Source: Phytoactinopolyspora mesophila (GTDB taxonomy: Bacteria > Actinomycetota > Actinomycetes > Jiangellales > Jiangellaceae). Taken from it: DNA of 35,945 nt. Shown here piece by piece: positions 26,385 to 34,791 of this stretch. The position numbers and the translations under genes are program-made. The notes under the pieces were generated by a model. It saw only the letters and a list, made by a program, of their open reading frames with translations. It searched no databases and was not told where the DNA came from. How positions within the stretch are numbered: the stretch's first letter is position 1; every line of letters starts with the position of its first letter. Where the stretch lies: the NCBI RefSeq assembly GCF_010122465.1, contig NZ_WLZY01000019.1, positions 1 through 35,945 on the forward strand, written 5' to 3'.

Positions 26385-26394
26385 GACAACCCCT
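26385..26394. repeat. 10-bp target-site duplication, right of IS copy 2
   Basis: GACAACCCCT, identical to 25267-25276, follows the right terminal repeat. Confidence 0.93.
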
Positions 26395-26513
26395 TGACAC
26401 GGCCCCGTTCCTTCAGGGATGACCAGCTAATACATGACTTTGCCGGGGCCGTAGCCGAGACCCTCAGCCCGGGCTACCGCCGCAGCCTTGGTCAGCTGAG
26501 AATTCTCGAAGTC

Positions 26514-27542
26514 CTACTCAGCATCTCGCCAATCAATGACTATACCGTTGAGACGATCGCGATCACGGCCAAATAGCTCGTTGTATACATCTGCGGCCTC
26601 ATTCCAGTTCACCTTATGAGTTATCAGCGGACCTATGTCGATAATACCTGTCGAAAGCATACGTAGAGTGTGTTCAACATTCTTTGCGTCACCCACGCCG
26701 TGGGCGAATATCCATCGAATTTCCTTAAGATGAGGCTCTTCAATGTCAAACGTAATCCCCTCGACCGCATTGCCGCCGACCCAGATGAACGTACCTTCCG
26801 ATCGCACGCATCTGAGCGAATCTTTTATTGACACGTTTGCAGTGTGGAGAACCGTATCCACTCCGTCGGGAAAGCGCCCAGCGAGCTGCTCCGACGGAAG
26901 GGACGCGGCTGCGTCGATGATCCAATCAACGCAGTGCGTCGAGGAGATAGCGATCTTCTCCTTAGATATCTCTGTGCCAATCACGTAAGCACCACGCAAT
27001 CTCGCCAGCATGGCTGTAAGCTGACCGACCAGTCCTTGGCCGACAATCATAACCGATTGACCACTTTGAATGCCGGCTCGGTTGAGAAAATGTGCTCCAG
27101 CAGAGCACATCACGAAGAGTGATGCGCTGGCTAGATGGTTATCGGAGTCAAGTTTGTAGACAGAGCTAGCGCTGGCGACAAGGTATCGCTGATGCGTACT
27201 CGTAGTGAATACAGCGACAACGTCACCTACGCCCAGCGTGGAGTCAGGCTCATCGTCGCCAAGTGCGGCAATACGGCCTACAGCTTGGTAGCCGGGAACG
27301 TATGGCGGAGGTCCCCATGCATCCAAAGAGGCGGGAATCTTGCGCATTGCCGCAAACGTTTCTGTGCCAACGCTGACGCCCGAATAGTCGACTCGCACCA
27401 GAACCTGACCCTGCCCAGGAACCGGCACGGGGCGGCGACGCAGCTCAGCGTGGCATATGTCGGTGACCTCAAGCGCATGTGCATCACTAGGGACATCCGC
27501 AGCGGATGAAAATGCGCTCTTCGAAGAAGTGGACTCACTCAC
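26514..27542 (-). CDS. MDR-family dehydrogenase without zinc ligands, paralog 2
   Basis: A 342-residue paralog of the protein at 8659-9696, sharing DYSGVSVGTE, PYVPGYQAVGRI, VGQGLVGQ with LARLRGAYVIGTE, and a C-terminal GLNG/RLNG-VVIDWR ending. It too lacks the Cys ligands of zinc alcohol dehydrogenases. The start is GTG 27542 with only a weak GAGCC site, so expression may be low. It stands directly downstream of the decayed DMFase-like gene, mirroring the order in the intact cluster. The 119 bp on its 3' side end at IS copy 2. Confidence 0.82.
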   Translation of the reverse strand: MSESTSSKSAFSSAADVPSDAHALEVTDICHAELRRRPVPVPGQGQVLVRVDYSGVSVGTETFAAMRKIPASLDAWGPPPYVPGYQAVGRIAALGDDEPDSTLGVGDVVAVFTTSTHQRYLVASASSVYKLDSDNHLASASLFVMCSAGAHFLNRAGIQSGQSVMIVGQGLVGQLTAMLARLRGAYVIGTEISKEKIAISSTHCVDWIIDAAASLPSEQLAGRFPDGVDTVLHTANVSIKDSLRCVRSEGTFIWVGGNAVEGITFDIEEPHLKEIRWIFAHGVGDAKNVEHTLRMLSTGIIDIGPLITHKVNWNEAADVYNELFGRDRDRLNGIVIDWRDAE

Positions 27543-27844
27543 GATTGGCTCACAACCCTTCGAGCTGGAGGGGAATTCTAGATGGAGTTTTCTGACGCGT
27601 GGACTGCCCGCCTATCGCAGGACGTCAACTACCGCCCCTCTTTAGCTATTCTCGACCAGGTTCACCAGAGCGGCTAGCTGCTCGCAATGCATTAGGGGAC
27701 GCGTTGGAGGCTGCTTGTTTAGTGATTGGTCAAGGCGGGTTGTTCAATAAGATCGTATAGTACAAATTCCATCGCGCATAGGAGTCGACTCTAACCTTGC
27801 TTTGTCAGTCACCCGCTCTGATCATACGATAACCTGGGGCAATG

Positions 27845-29066
27845 TGAGAAAGGCGCCACCCGAGGTAGCCAGAGAGGATGCGGCGGTTACGATGCAGCCG
27901 TGTGTGCCGATGGTTCGTGCGCGGACGAGGATGATGACAGTGTTCTGCCAAGCTTCGAGAGAGGTGATGCCGTCGGCCTCGTTGACGAGGGTGCCGATGT
28001 GTGTAGCCGTCGTCGGCAACGACGAACAGGTCGGAGAACGTGCAACCGAGGTCGCGAGTCTCGGCCGTGGGAGCCTTGGCGATAGAGCGCCAGGAAATGT
28101 TCCGTGGCGTGACGTCGCGGTAATACAGGTGTATGTCTCGGCCAATCCCCAAGAGTTGATGTTCGCACGCCGTCCTCGATGCCAGGGAAGAGGGCGTCTC
28201 CGATGACCTCCTACGTGTTGGGTGAATTGCGTTGCAATTGCGCGCGGGCAACCTCGTCCCGGACAACTCCAAGATCGCGGTCCATTCCGTGTCCAGAATC
28301 GCGTGCAACGGGTTCGCGGCCAGAGCCCAGATTTCGCCGTGCGACAGAGACGCAACATGATCGAGCAGCCCACACCCGGCTTCCCAGCTGCCTCGCGCTG
28401 AGTCACCTGCTCCGTCAGCACAGCAACGAAGATCTCGTACTTCTCCGCAGGCTATGACCGCCGACGTTTCGTGTGCGAGTTCGCCTCTCGATCCGAGACG
28501 ACCATCTACCTACATATCGGTCTGACACACCGGTCCGTGTTTGGGTATTTCCAACCGGGTCTAGGCTGAATAACTCAGACGCAAAATACACCTCCGGGCA
28601 CACCCGCTCGCATTGCGGTGGTGGTGGGTGGGAAACCCGTCACAGAGACTCTTACCCAGCATGCCGGTTCGCTAATAGTGACCATGACTTGTACGCTTCA
28701 TTCGTCGACAGCGCCAGTACAAGACGTAGCCGGCTGGCTGATCGGCGGGCCTAGACCGCAAAGAAGAACCGTGTGCACACGTAGTTGCCCGCGATGAGGC
28801 CAGCGGTGCAGACGCTGCTGACCCAATCGTCGGCGATGGTGAGGATGATCAGGATAATCCAGCGACAGTCGTTGTCGCTGGGATTCGGGAGGGTGAGTGG
28901 TGCTCATCGCATCGATCCTTGACAGGGCGAACAACCTCCGCGGATGGCGCTCGCCTGATCTTAAACGCCGACATCATCGCCACCGGCGAGGCTTGCATTC
29001 ATGGCGACCGTCTCAGCTGGGAACACTGACCGCTGCGAACAGTAGCCGGCAACTGCCGTCGCAACA
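27845..29066 (-). pseudogene. Decayed second copy of the DMFase-like gene
   Basis: Fragments in all three minus frames follow the intact gene at 13117-15147 in order: GYCSQRSVFPAETVAMNASL near 29040, KIRRAPSAEVV, LTIADDWVSSVCTAGLIAGN, LSTNEAYKSW, then after a large internal loss CEHQLLGIGRDIHLYYRD, TPRNISWRSIAKAP and ADGITSLEAWQNT near 27960. The catalytic middle (from about residue 150 to 470 of the intact protein) is almost all gone, and stops and shifts break the rest. The total is about 1.2 kb against 2.0 kb for the intact gene. It cannot make a functional enzyme. Confidence 0.82.
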
Positions 29067-29561
29067 CGACTCCACATTCAAGGTCGACATGGGTATGCGC
29101 GGCAGCACACAGCACTGAAACGCGGCGCATGGCTGGCTGTAGTGCCGGACCTTGAATCTAAGCAGGACTGGTCCGCGGGCAAGAAATTCGACCAGGATAT
29201 GAAACCACAGTAGTCAGTGCGATTATGTCGCGAAACAAATTGTCGGTCAATCTTAACATGCGCGTGACGTGCTCGTCGGGGAAGAAGGCGTTGTGTGTTC
29301 TGATCAGTCGGGTTCAGTAAGGCTCGGAACCGGCCAACGACAAGGACCTAGACGCAACCAACGTCAATCAGCGTGAGTGCCTACACCGCCGCGCCACGCG
29401 GTAAGGGGCTGCTGCGCGCGTTGCGGGCAGGGCTCCAATTCACCGAGCTGAAGTGAACACACATCGGCTTCATCGATCCTTGACACCGCCGGCGACGCAT
29501 CCAGAGATCTGCGGCGCTTGTGTATCGCAGAACCAAATGATACGCGGCCCACGACGTGGGT
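29067..29561. other. 495-bp gap with nothing recognisable
   Basis: It lies between the decayed DMFase-like gene and the CBS-nucleotidyltransferase stop. No gene, repeat or terminator could be supported. It probably marks the right border of the accessory block, since GC content rises from here on. Confidence 0.4.
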
Positions 29562-30623
29562 TCACAGTTGGCCGCGTGCTTGGGCCAATTCGTTCGGTCG
29601 GCCGATGTCCTGCCAGTGATCCTGAAGAGGCCATAGACCGACCCGTTCGCCGCGGTCGAGGCAGTCGTCGAACAGACGCGTAATCGGGAACAGTTCGCCG
29701 CGCGGCACACGAGGCGGCAGTTGCGGATCAAGGACATAGATGCCGGCGTTCACCGGCCAACAGGTCGTGGGCTTCTCGACGATGCGAACAAGCCGCTGCT
29801 CGTCGACCTCAAGCACACCGAAAGGCACCTGGTGGTGGTACTCACTGGTGGCGATGGTCGCCACCACACCCTGCTCGGCGTGCGCGTCCAACATCGCCTG
29901 CACGGAAAAGCCAGTGATCAAGTCTCCGTTCATCAACAACAACGGCGACGTCGGCCGTTCCGCGACCTCGTCCAACAGGCCCAGAGCGCCACCAGTGCCT
30001 AGCGGCTGGTCTTCCTTCTCCCACAGATAGTCGATCGAACAACAGTACTTCGATCCGTCACCGAAGTACTGCACGATCAGATCCCCCAAGTAGTTCACGG
30101 ACATAAAGATCCGCCGGATTCCCGAGCCGACCAGATGAAGAACTATCCGCTCCAGGATCGGCCGCCCCGCTACCGGCAACATCGGCTTCGGGACATCGTC
30201 GGTCAACGGTGCAAGCCGCGTGCCGCGGCCACCCGCCATCACCACGGCCCAGTTCTCAAGCGGCTGCGCGCCCACGATGTCGTCCTCGACATGCACCCCT
30301 ACCACCCGGCCCCCGCCATCGACGATCGGAACCTCACCGACATTCAGGGCATGCATCATGTCGAGCACCTCAGCCCGTCCCTGGCTCGGAGTTGCCGTCG
30401 TGACCGGCCGACCAACTAAATCACGCACCGAGTCATCCGGGGTGGCCCCATCCACGAGAGCCTTGCGGATATTGCGCTCCCCCACCATGCCGACAAGCCG
30501 CGAGTCGTCATCCACAATGAGCACGGCCGAAACACCGTGCTTATCCAGGATCGTCAAACAGTCGCGAATCGAAGAGTCGAGCGCCGCCAGCATGTCCACG
30601 AGGTGTGTTTGCTCGCTCCCCAT
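29562..30623 (-). CDS. CBS-domain sugar-phosphate nucleotidyltransferase
   Basis: A 353-residue protein. A pair of CBS domains (about 1-115, with two LVG/VVG-type repeats) precedes a nucleotidyltransferase domain starting VVMAGGRGTRLAPLT and VPKPMLPVAGRPILE, the signature that binds NTP and sugar phosphate. The architecture is that of PtmE-like enzymes, which make GDP- or other NDP-activated amino sugars for nonulosonic acid or glycan synthesis. CBS pairs usually sense adenine nucleotides or, in some cases, S-adenosyl compounds. ATG 30623 follows GGAGG at five bases. It diverges from cysD with about 200 bp between starts, so the two may share control. Confidence 0.85.
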   Translation of the reverse strand: MGSEQTHLVDMLAALDSSIRDCLTILDKHGVSAVLIVDDDSRLVGMVGERNIRKALVDGATPDDSVRDLVGRPVTTATPSQGRAEVLDMMHALNVGEVPIVDGGGRVVGVHVEDDIVGAQPLENWAVVMAGGRGTRLAPLTDDVPKPMLPVAGRPILERIVLHLVGSGIRRIFMSVNYLGDLIVQYFGDGSKYCCSIDYLWEKEDQPLGTGGALGLLDEVAERPTSPLLLMNGDLITGFSVQAMLDAHAEQGVVATIATSEYHHQVPFGVLEVDEQRLVRIVEKPTTCWPVNAGIYVLDPQLPPRVPRGELFPITRLFDDCLDRGERVGLWPLQDHWQDIGRPNELAQARGQL

Positions 30624-30781
30624 GACAACCTCCGCGTCCACCAAGGCACAGCCGTATCCACGGCGACAACGTTCGCGTCTGACGCTTCGCGCGCCAAGGG
30701 GCCGAGTTTCAAGCCATTAGATTTCGTGGTGTCAAGGTCCGGCTTCCGGAGACAGAATCTGTACCCTCACCGGAAGTCTCG

Positions 30782-30829
30782 ATGCGGATCTATCTTTCTC
30801 AAAACACCGAGAAGATAGGACAGCCGTGA
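30782..30829 (+). CDS. 15-codon leader ORF overlapping the cysD start
   Basis: GGAAG, then ATG 30782 and codons for [15 protein letters not shown], ending in TGA 30827-30829. That stop overlaps the cysD GTG as GTGA. It has its own ribosome site, and the overlap allows translational coupling. It contains no Cys or Met codons beyond the start, so classical sulfur-amino-acid attenuation is not indicated. A hairpin spans its middle. Confidence 0.45.
   Translation: MRIYLSQNTEKIGQP
30790..30818 (+). promoter_or_regulatory. Hairpin covering the cysD ribosome site
   Basis: CTATCTTTCTC (30790-30800) can pair with GAGAAGATAG (30809-30818) around an eight-base loop, with one bulged T. The 3' arm overlaps the first bases of the AGGA ribosome site (30817-30820) of cysD. 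Ribosomes translating the leader ORF would open it. As DNA it could instead be an operator. Confidence 0.5.
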
Positions 30830-31737
30830 CGACCACGTACGAGCTTCCTCACGTGCGTACGCTTGAAGCCGAAGCGGTGCACATTTTCCGAGAAGTCGCC
30901 GCCACATTCGAACGGCCCGTCTTGTTGTTCTCCGGCGGCAAGGATTCTGCTGTGATGCTGCATGTGGCGGTGCGTGCTTTCTGGCCTGCCCCGCTACCGT
31001 TCCCGGTGCTGCACGTCGACACAGGGCACAACTTTGACGAGGTCATGGCCTTCCGGGACACCACGGTCAGGCGGCTTGACGCACGGCTGCTCGTCAGCAA
31101 TGTCCAGGACGACATCGACGCCGGACGTGTCACCGAGGAGCAAGGCCCTCGCGCGAGCCGGAACCGGTTGCAGACGACGGCGCTGATGCGGACGCTCGAT
31201 GAGTATTCCTTCGATGCCGTCTTCGGTGGCGCCCGCCGAGATGAGGAGAAGGCCCGAGCGAAGGAAAGGGTATTCAGCTTCCGCGACGAATTCGGCCAAT
31301 GGGATCCGCGGAATCAGCGGCCTGAACTATGGAGTCTCTATAACGGTCGGCATCGAAAGGGCCAGCACATCCGTGTCTTCCCGTTGTCCAACTGGACTGA
31401 ACTCGATATCTGGCAGTACATCAATGATCAGGATGTCGATTTGCCATCGCTGTACTACGCCCACCGGCGGACGGTCTTCCAGCGCGACGGCATGCTGCTC
31501 GCGCTCACTCCTCATGTGATGTTGCTCGACGACGAAGAACCCTATGAGGCGACCGTGCGCTTCCGCACTGTCGGCGACGCCACCTGCACCGGATGCATCG
31601 AATCATCCGCCGCGACGCCGGAAGCCGTCATGGCCGAGGTCGCTGCCACCCGCGTCACCGAGCGAGGCGCCACTCGTGCCGACGACCGGATCTCCGAAGC
31701 AGGCATGGAGGACCGCAAGAAAGAGGGCTACTTCTAG
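30826..31737 (+). CDS. cysD: Sulfate adenylyltransferase small subunit
   Basis: A 303-residue PP-loop enzyme, full length for the family. [10 protein letters not shown] (36-45) binds ATP, and the [18 protein letters not shown] block is a strongly conserved CysD signature. With CysN it makes APS from sulfate and ATP in the cytoplasm. The start is GTG 30826 after AGGA. Its TAG overlaps the GTG of cysNC by one base (TAGTG), so the subunits are co-translated. Confidence 0.95.
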   Translation: MTTTYELPHVRTLEAEAVHIFREVAATFERPVLLFSGGKDSAVMLHVAVRAFWPAPLPFPVLHVDTGHNFDEVMAFRDTTVRRLDARLLVSNVQDDIDAGRVTEEQGPRASRNRLQTTALMRTLDEYSFDAVFGGARRDEEKARAKERVFSFRDEFGQWDPRNQRPELWSLYNGRHRKGQHIRVFPLSNWTELDIWQYINDQDVDLPSLYYAHRRTVFQRDGMLLALTPHVMLLDDEEPYEATVRFRTVGDATCTGCIESSAATPEAVMAEVAATRVTERGATRADDRISEAGMEDRKKEGYF

Positions 31738-33569
31738 TGTCTCAACTGCTGCGTCTGGCCACCGCCGGCAGCGTCGACGACGGCAAGTCGACGCTGATCG
31801 GACGGCTGTTGTACGACTCCAAGACGGTCTTCGAAGACCAGCTCGAAGCGATCGAACGGACCAGCCGCGAACGCGGTGAGGCGCACACCAACTTGGCTTT
31901 ACTGACCGACGGCCTGCGTGCCGAACGTGAGCAGGGCATCACCATCGACGTCGCCTACCGGTACTTCGCCACACCACGGCGCACATTTATCATCGCCGAC
32001 ACCCCTGGTCACATCCAGTACACCCGCAACATGGTCACCGGCGCCTCTACCGCGGACCTTGCGATGATTCTGATCGATGCCCGCGCTGGTGCGCTCGAGC
32101 AGACCCGTCGGCATGCGTTTCTCGCCAGCTTGCTGGGCGTTCCGCACCTGATCTTGTGCGTGAACAAGATGGACCTAGTCGACTGGTCTCGCGAACGGTT
32201 CGACGAGATCTGTCAGGAGTTCCGCCAGTTCGCAACCAAACTGGACGTCCACGACCTGACCTTCGTCCCGATCTCAGCCCTGCACGGTGACAATGTCGTG
32301 CACGGCAGCGCCAGCATGCCCTGGTACGACGGGCCATCGCTGTTGCATCACCTGGACGACGTCCACGTCGCCTCAGACCGTAATCTCATCGACGCACGGT
32401 TCCCCGTGCAATACGTCATCCGCAGTCACGAGTTCCGCGGCTACGCCGGCACCGTGGCCGGCGGCGTGTTCCGGCCTGGCGACCAGGTGATGGTTCTGCC
32501 TTCGGGATTCACCTCCACCGTCGAAGAGATCTGGGGGCCTGGCGGCGCACCGGCCGACCATGCCTTCCCGCCAGAGTCCGTCGTTATGCGCCTGTCCAGC
32601 GAACTCGACGTCGGACGTGGAGACGTCATCTGCCGACCAGGAAACCGGCCGCACGCTACGCGGCACATCGATGCGATGGTCTGCTGGCTCACGGAGCAGT
32701 CCGCCCTCTCCCCCGGCGCCCGGTACGTCATCCAGCACACCACACGCACAATGAGGACGAGCGTGCGCCAGCTCGACTACCGTCTCGACGTCAACACGCT
32801 GCACCGCGACGAACACGCCGAACGGCTCCAGCTCAACGAGATCGGCCGCGTCCAGCTGCACACGCAGCAACCACTCCTGTTCGATCCGTACCGTCGCAAT
32901 CGGAACACCGGCAGCTTCATTCTGGTCGACGAGACGACCAACAACACCGTCGCCGCCGGCATGATCATCCAGCCACACCAGCCCAACCCGGACGTCGTCG
33001 CGCATCCGGAAACCATCGGACGAGCCGACCGCGCCTCCCACGGCCTAACGGTGTGGCTCACCGGCTTGTCGGGCGCCGGCAAATCCACCGTCGCCGCCGA
33101 ACTCCAACGTATGTTCGTCGCAGCTGGCCGCCCCGCCTACCTTCTCGACGGCGACAACCTCCGCAAGGGTCTCAACGCCGACCTAGGCTTCGGCCCTGGT
33201 GACCGCGCGGAGAACGTCCGCAGGGTCGCAGAAGTAGCGCGTCTGTTCGCCGATGCTGGACTCGTCGCGGTCGTCTCGTTGATGAGCCCTTCGCGCACCG
33301 CTCGCAACGCTGCGCGCGAGACCCACGAGGACGCCGGGCTACCGTTCGTCGAGGTCTTCGTTGACACTCCCCTGGAAGTCTGCGAAGCCCGCGACCCTAA
33401 GGGTCTGTACAGCCGCGCTCGAGCCGGCGACGTCGTCGCCCTCACCGGCATCGACGATCCCTACGAGCCGCCCGAATCACCCAACCTGGTACTGCGCCCC
33501 GACGACGGCACCCCAGAAGCCATGGCTATCAAAGTTCTGACATACCTGACCAGCCGGCTTCGCTCTTGA
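31737..33569 (+). CDS. cysNC: Bifunctional sulfate adenylyltransferase large subunit / APS kinase
   Basis: A 610-residue fusion. Residues 1-~430 are the CysN GTPase (GSVDDGKST near 11-19, ADTPGH, NKMD), which drives sulfate adenylylation. From about 437 to the end is the APS kinase CysC (GLSGAGKST, then DGDN and the IDDPYEPP block), which phosphorylates APS to PAPS. The GTG start overlaps the cysD stop. Upstream in-frame codons would lie inside cysD. One product thus makes both APS and PAPS, while the CysH here is of the APS-using type. PAPS may therefore serve a sulfotransferase outside this window. Confidence 0.95.
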   Translation: MSQLLRLATAGSVDDGKSTLIGRLLYDSKTVFEDQLEAIERTSRERGEAHTNLALLTDGLRAEREQGITIDVAYRYFATPRRTFIIADTPGHIQYTRNMVTGASTADLAMILIDARAGALEQTRRHAFLASLLGVPHLILCVNKMDLVDWSRERFDEICQEFRQFATKLDVHDLTFVPISALHGDNVVHGSASMPWYDGPSLLHHLDDVHVASDRNLIDARFPVQYVIRSHEFRGYAGTVAGGVFRPGDQVMVLPSGFTSTVEEIWGPGGAPADHAFPPESVVMRLSSELDVGRGDVICRPGNRPHATRHIDAMVCWLTEQSALSPGARYVIQHTTRTMRTSVRQLDYRLDVNTLHRDEHAERLQLNEIGRVQLHTQQPLLFDPYRRNRNTGSFILVDETTNNTVAAGMIIQPHQPNPDVVAHPETIGRADRASHGLTVWLTGLSGAGKSTVAAELQRMFVAAGRPAYLLDGDNLRKGLNADLGFGPGDRAENVRRVAEVARLFADAGLVAVVSLMSPSRTARNAARETHEDAGLPFVEVFVDTPLEVCEARDPKGLYSRARAGDVVALTGIDDPYEPPESPNLVLRPDDGTPEAMAIKVLTYLTSRLRS

Positions 33570-33621
33570 CAGCGATTGGTGCGCCACCGGTAATATACCT
33601 ACTAAATCCGTCGGAATAGTA
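33566..33621 (+). promoter_or_regulatory. Candidate promoter and operator for the TauE/SafE gene
   Basis: TTGACA (33566-33571, overlapping the cysNC stop) and TAATAT (33591-33596) are 19 bases apart, longer than ideal. Just downstream, where transcription would begin, TACTA (33600-33604) and TAGTA (33617-33621) form an inverted repeat with a 12-bp spacer. That position is typical of a repressor site. Confidence 0.4.
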
Positions 33622-33636
33622 TGAGATGAGATTGCT

Positions 33637-34548
33637 GTGCACATCCTGGTCATGCTGGGGCTGGTGGGGTTCGGCGCTCAGATGGTCGACGGAAGCCTGG
33701 GGATGGGGTTCGGGGCGACGTCGACCACCATGTTGCTGGCGATGGGGACCACTCCGGCACTGGCTTCGGCCACGGTGCATCTGACCCAGATCGGGACCAC
33801 GCTGGCATCAGGTCTGTCGCATTGGCGGTTCGACAATCTCGACTGGGCAGTGGTGCGCCGTATCGGAATCCCGGGCGGGATCGGCGCGTTCATCGGGGCG
33901 ACCTTCCTGTCCAGCCTTTCCACCGCCGCGGCCACCCCGTTGATGGCCGGCGTGCTGTTCATCCTGGGGCTATACATCCTGATCCGGTTCACGACGGCCG
34001 GGGTGCCGGTGGCCAATCTCGGCAAGCCGTTACGCAATAGGTTCCTGGCGCCTCTGGGACTCGTCGCGGGCTTCGTCAACGCGACGGCCGGAGGCGGGTG
34101 GGGCCCGATCAGCACCTCCACCCTGCTCGCCAGCGGCCGGATCGAACCCCACAAAGTGGTCGGCTCGGTCGGCACCAGCGAGTTCATGGTCGCCACCAGC
34201 GCCAGCGCGGGATTCCTGCTCGGACTCGGCTTTCATGGCGTCAAATTCAGCTGGGTGGCGCTAATGCTGCTCGGCGGGGTCATCGCCGCACCCGTCGCGG
34301 CATGGCTGGTCCGCCGCATCCCCGCCCGCATCCTCGGATCTGCCGTTGGCGGGCTCATCGTGTTGCTGAATGCACGCACACTGCTCTCCGAACACGCACT
34401 CAACATTTCGCCCGGGACGCGCGGCCCGATCTACCTGCTCGTGCTACTCGCCTGGGCGGCCGCCGTCACCCACGTCATCCGCCTACACCGCAAACAACAG
34501 GAACCGGATGTCCGGACTCGGCCCGCAGCTCCGCGCAGGAGGCGCTGA
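33637..34548 (+). CDS. TauE/SafE-family membrane transporter
   Basis: A 303-residue protein with about eight hydrophobic helices in two halves, each with a family motif: QMVDGSLGMGFG near the N-terminus and NATAGGGWGP in the middle. TauE/SafE (TSUP) carriers move sulfite, sulfonates, sulfate or other organic anions across the cytoplasmic membrane. It lies 67 bp after cysNC, with its own candidate promoter and operator between. The GTG start is the only in-frame choice near GAGATGAG. It could export excess sulfite or import sulfate for CysDNC; direction cannot be told from sequence. The C-terminal tail is rich in Arg. Confidence 0.88.
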   Translation: MHILVMLGLVGFGAQMVDGSLGMGFGATSTTMLLAMGTTPALASATVHLTQIGTTLASGLSHWRFDNLDWAVVRRIGIPGGIGAFIGATFLSSLSTAAATPLMAGVLFILGLYILIRFTTAGVPVANLGKPLRNRFLAPLGLVAGFVNATAGGGWGPISTSTLLASGRIEPHKVVGSVGTSEFMVATSASAGFLLGLGFHGVKFSWVALMLLGGVIAAPVAAWLVRRIPARILGSAVGGLIVLLNARTLLSEHALNISPGTRGPIYLLVLLAWAAAVTHVIRLHRKQQEPDVRTRPAAPRRRR

Positions 34549-34719
34549 CGCCGCAGCGAGGTGCCGACTTCCACGACGCAAGAGCGCGACACGCCGCGCG
34601 GCGCACCGCGGCCTGCAGCGGTCCTTTCCACTAGAGTGCCCATCAATCTTCATTCTGTTGCTTAAGTCCGCTCGCGCGGCCGGACAGCATGTGTCCGATT
34701 AGCAGGTATACCCGCTCCC

Positions 34720-34742
34720 CCAGCAGCTGTTGTAGCTGCTGG
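34720..34742. repeat. Perfect 9-bp inverted repeat upstream of the recombinase
   Basis: CCAGCAGCT (34720-34728), loop GTTGT, AGCTGCTGG (34734-34742). It lies 50 bp before the recombinase ATG. No T-run follows, so it is not a classical terminator. A second, shorter repeat GGACA-GCATG-TGTCC is at 34682-34696. Either could be a protein-binding or recombinase site. Confidence 0.6.
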
Positions 34743-34791
34743 CTCCCAACCGCCTTTCTGGGATCTCCACCACGTCAAGGAGCACATTCGC

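Noticed and set aside
34720-34742. The 9-bp inverted repeat as a terminator for the TauE/SafE gene
   Set aside because: No T-run follows, and it lies about 170 bp after the stop, close to the next gene's start.
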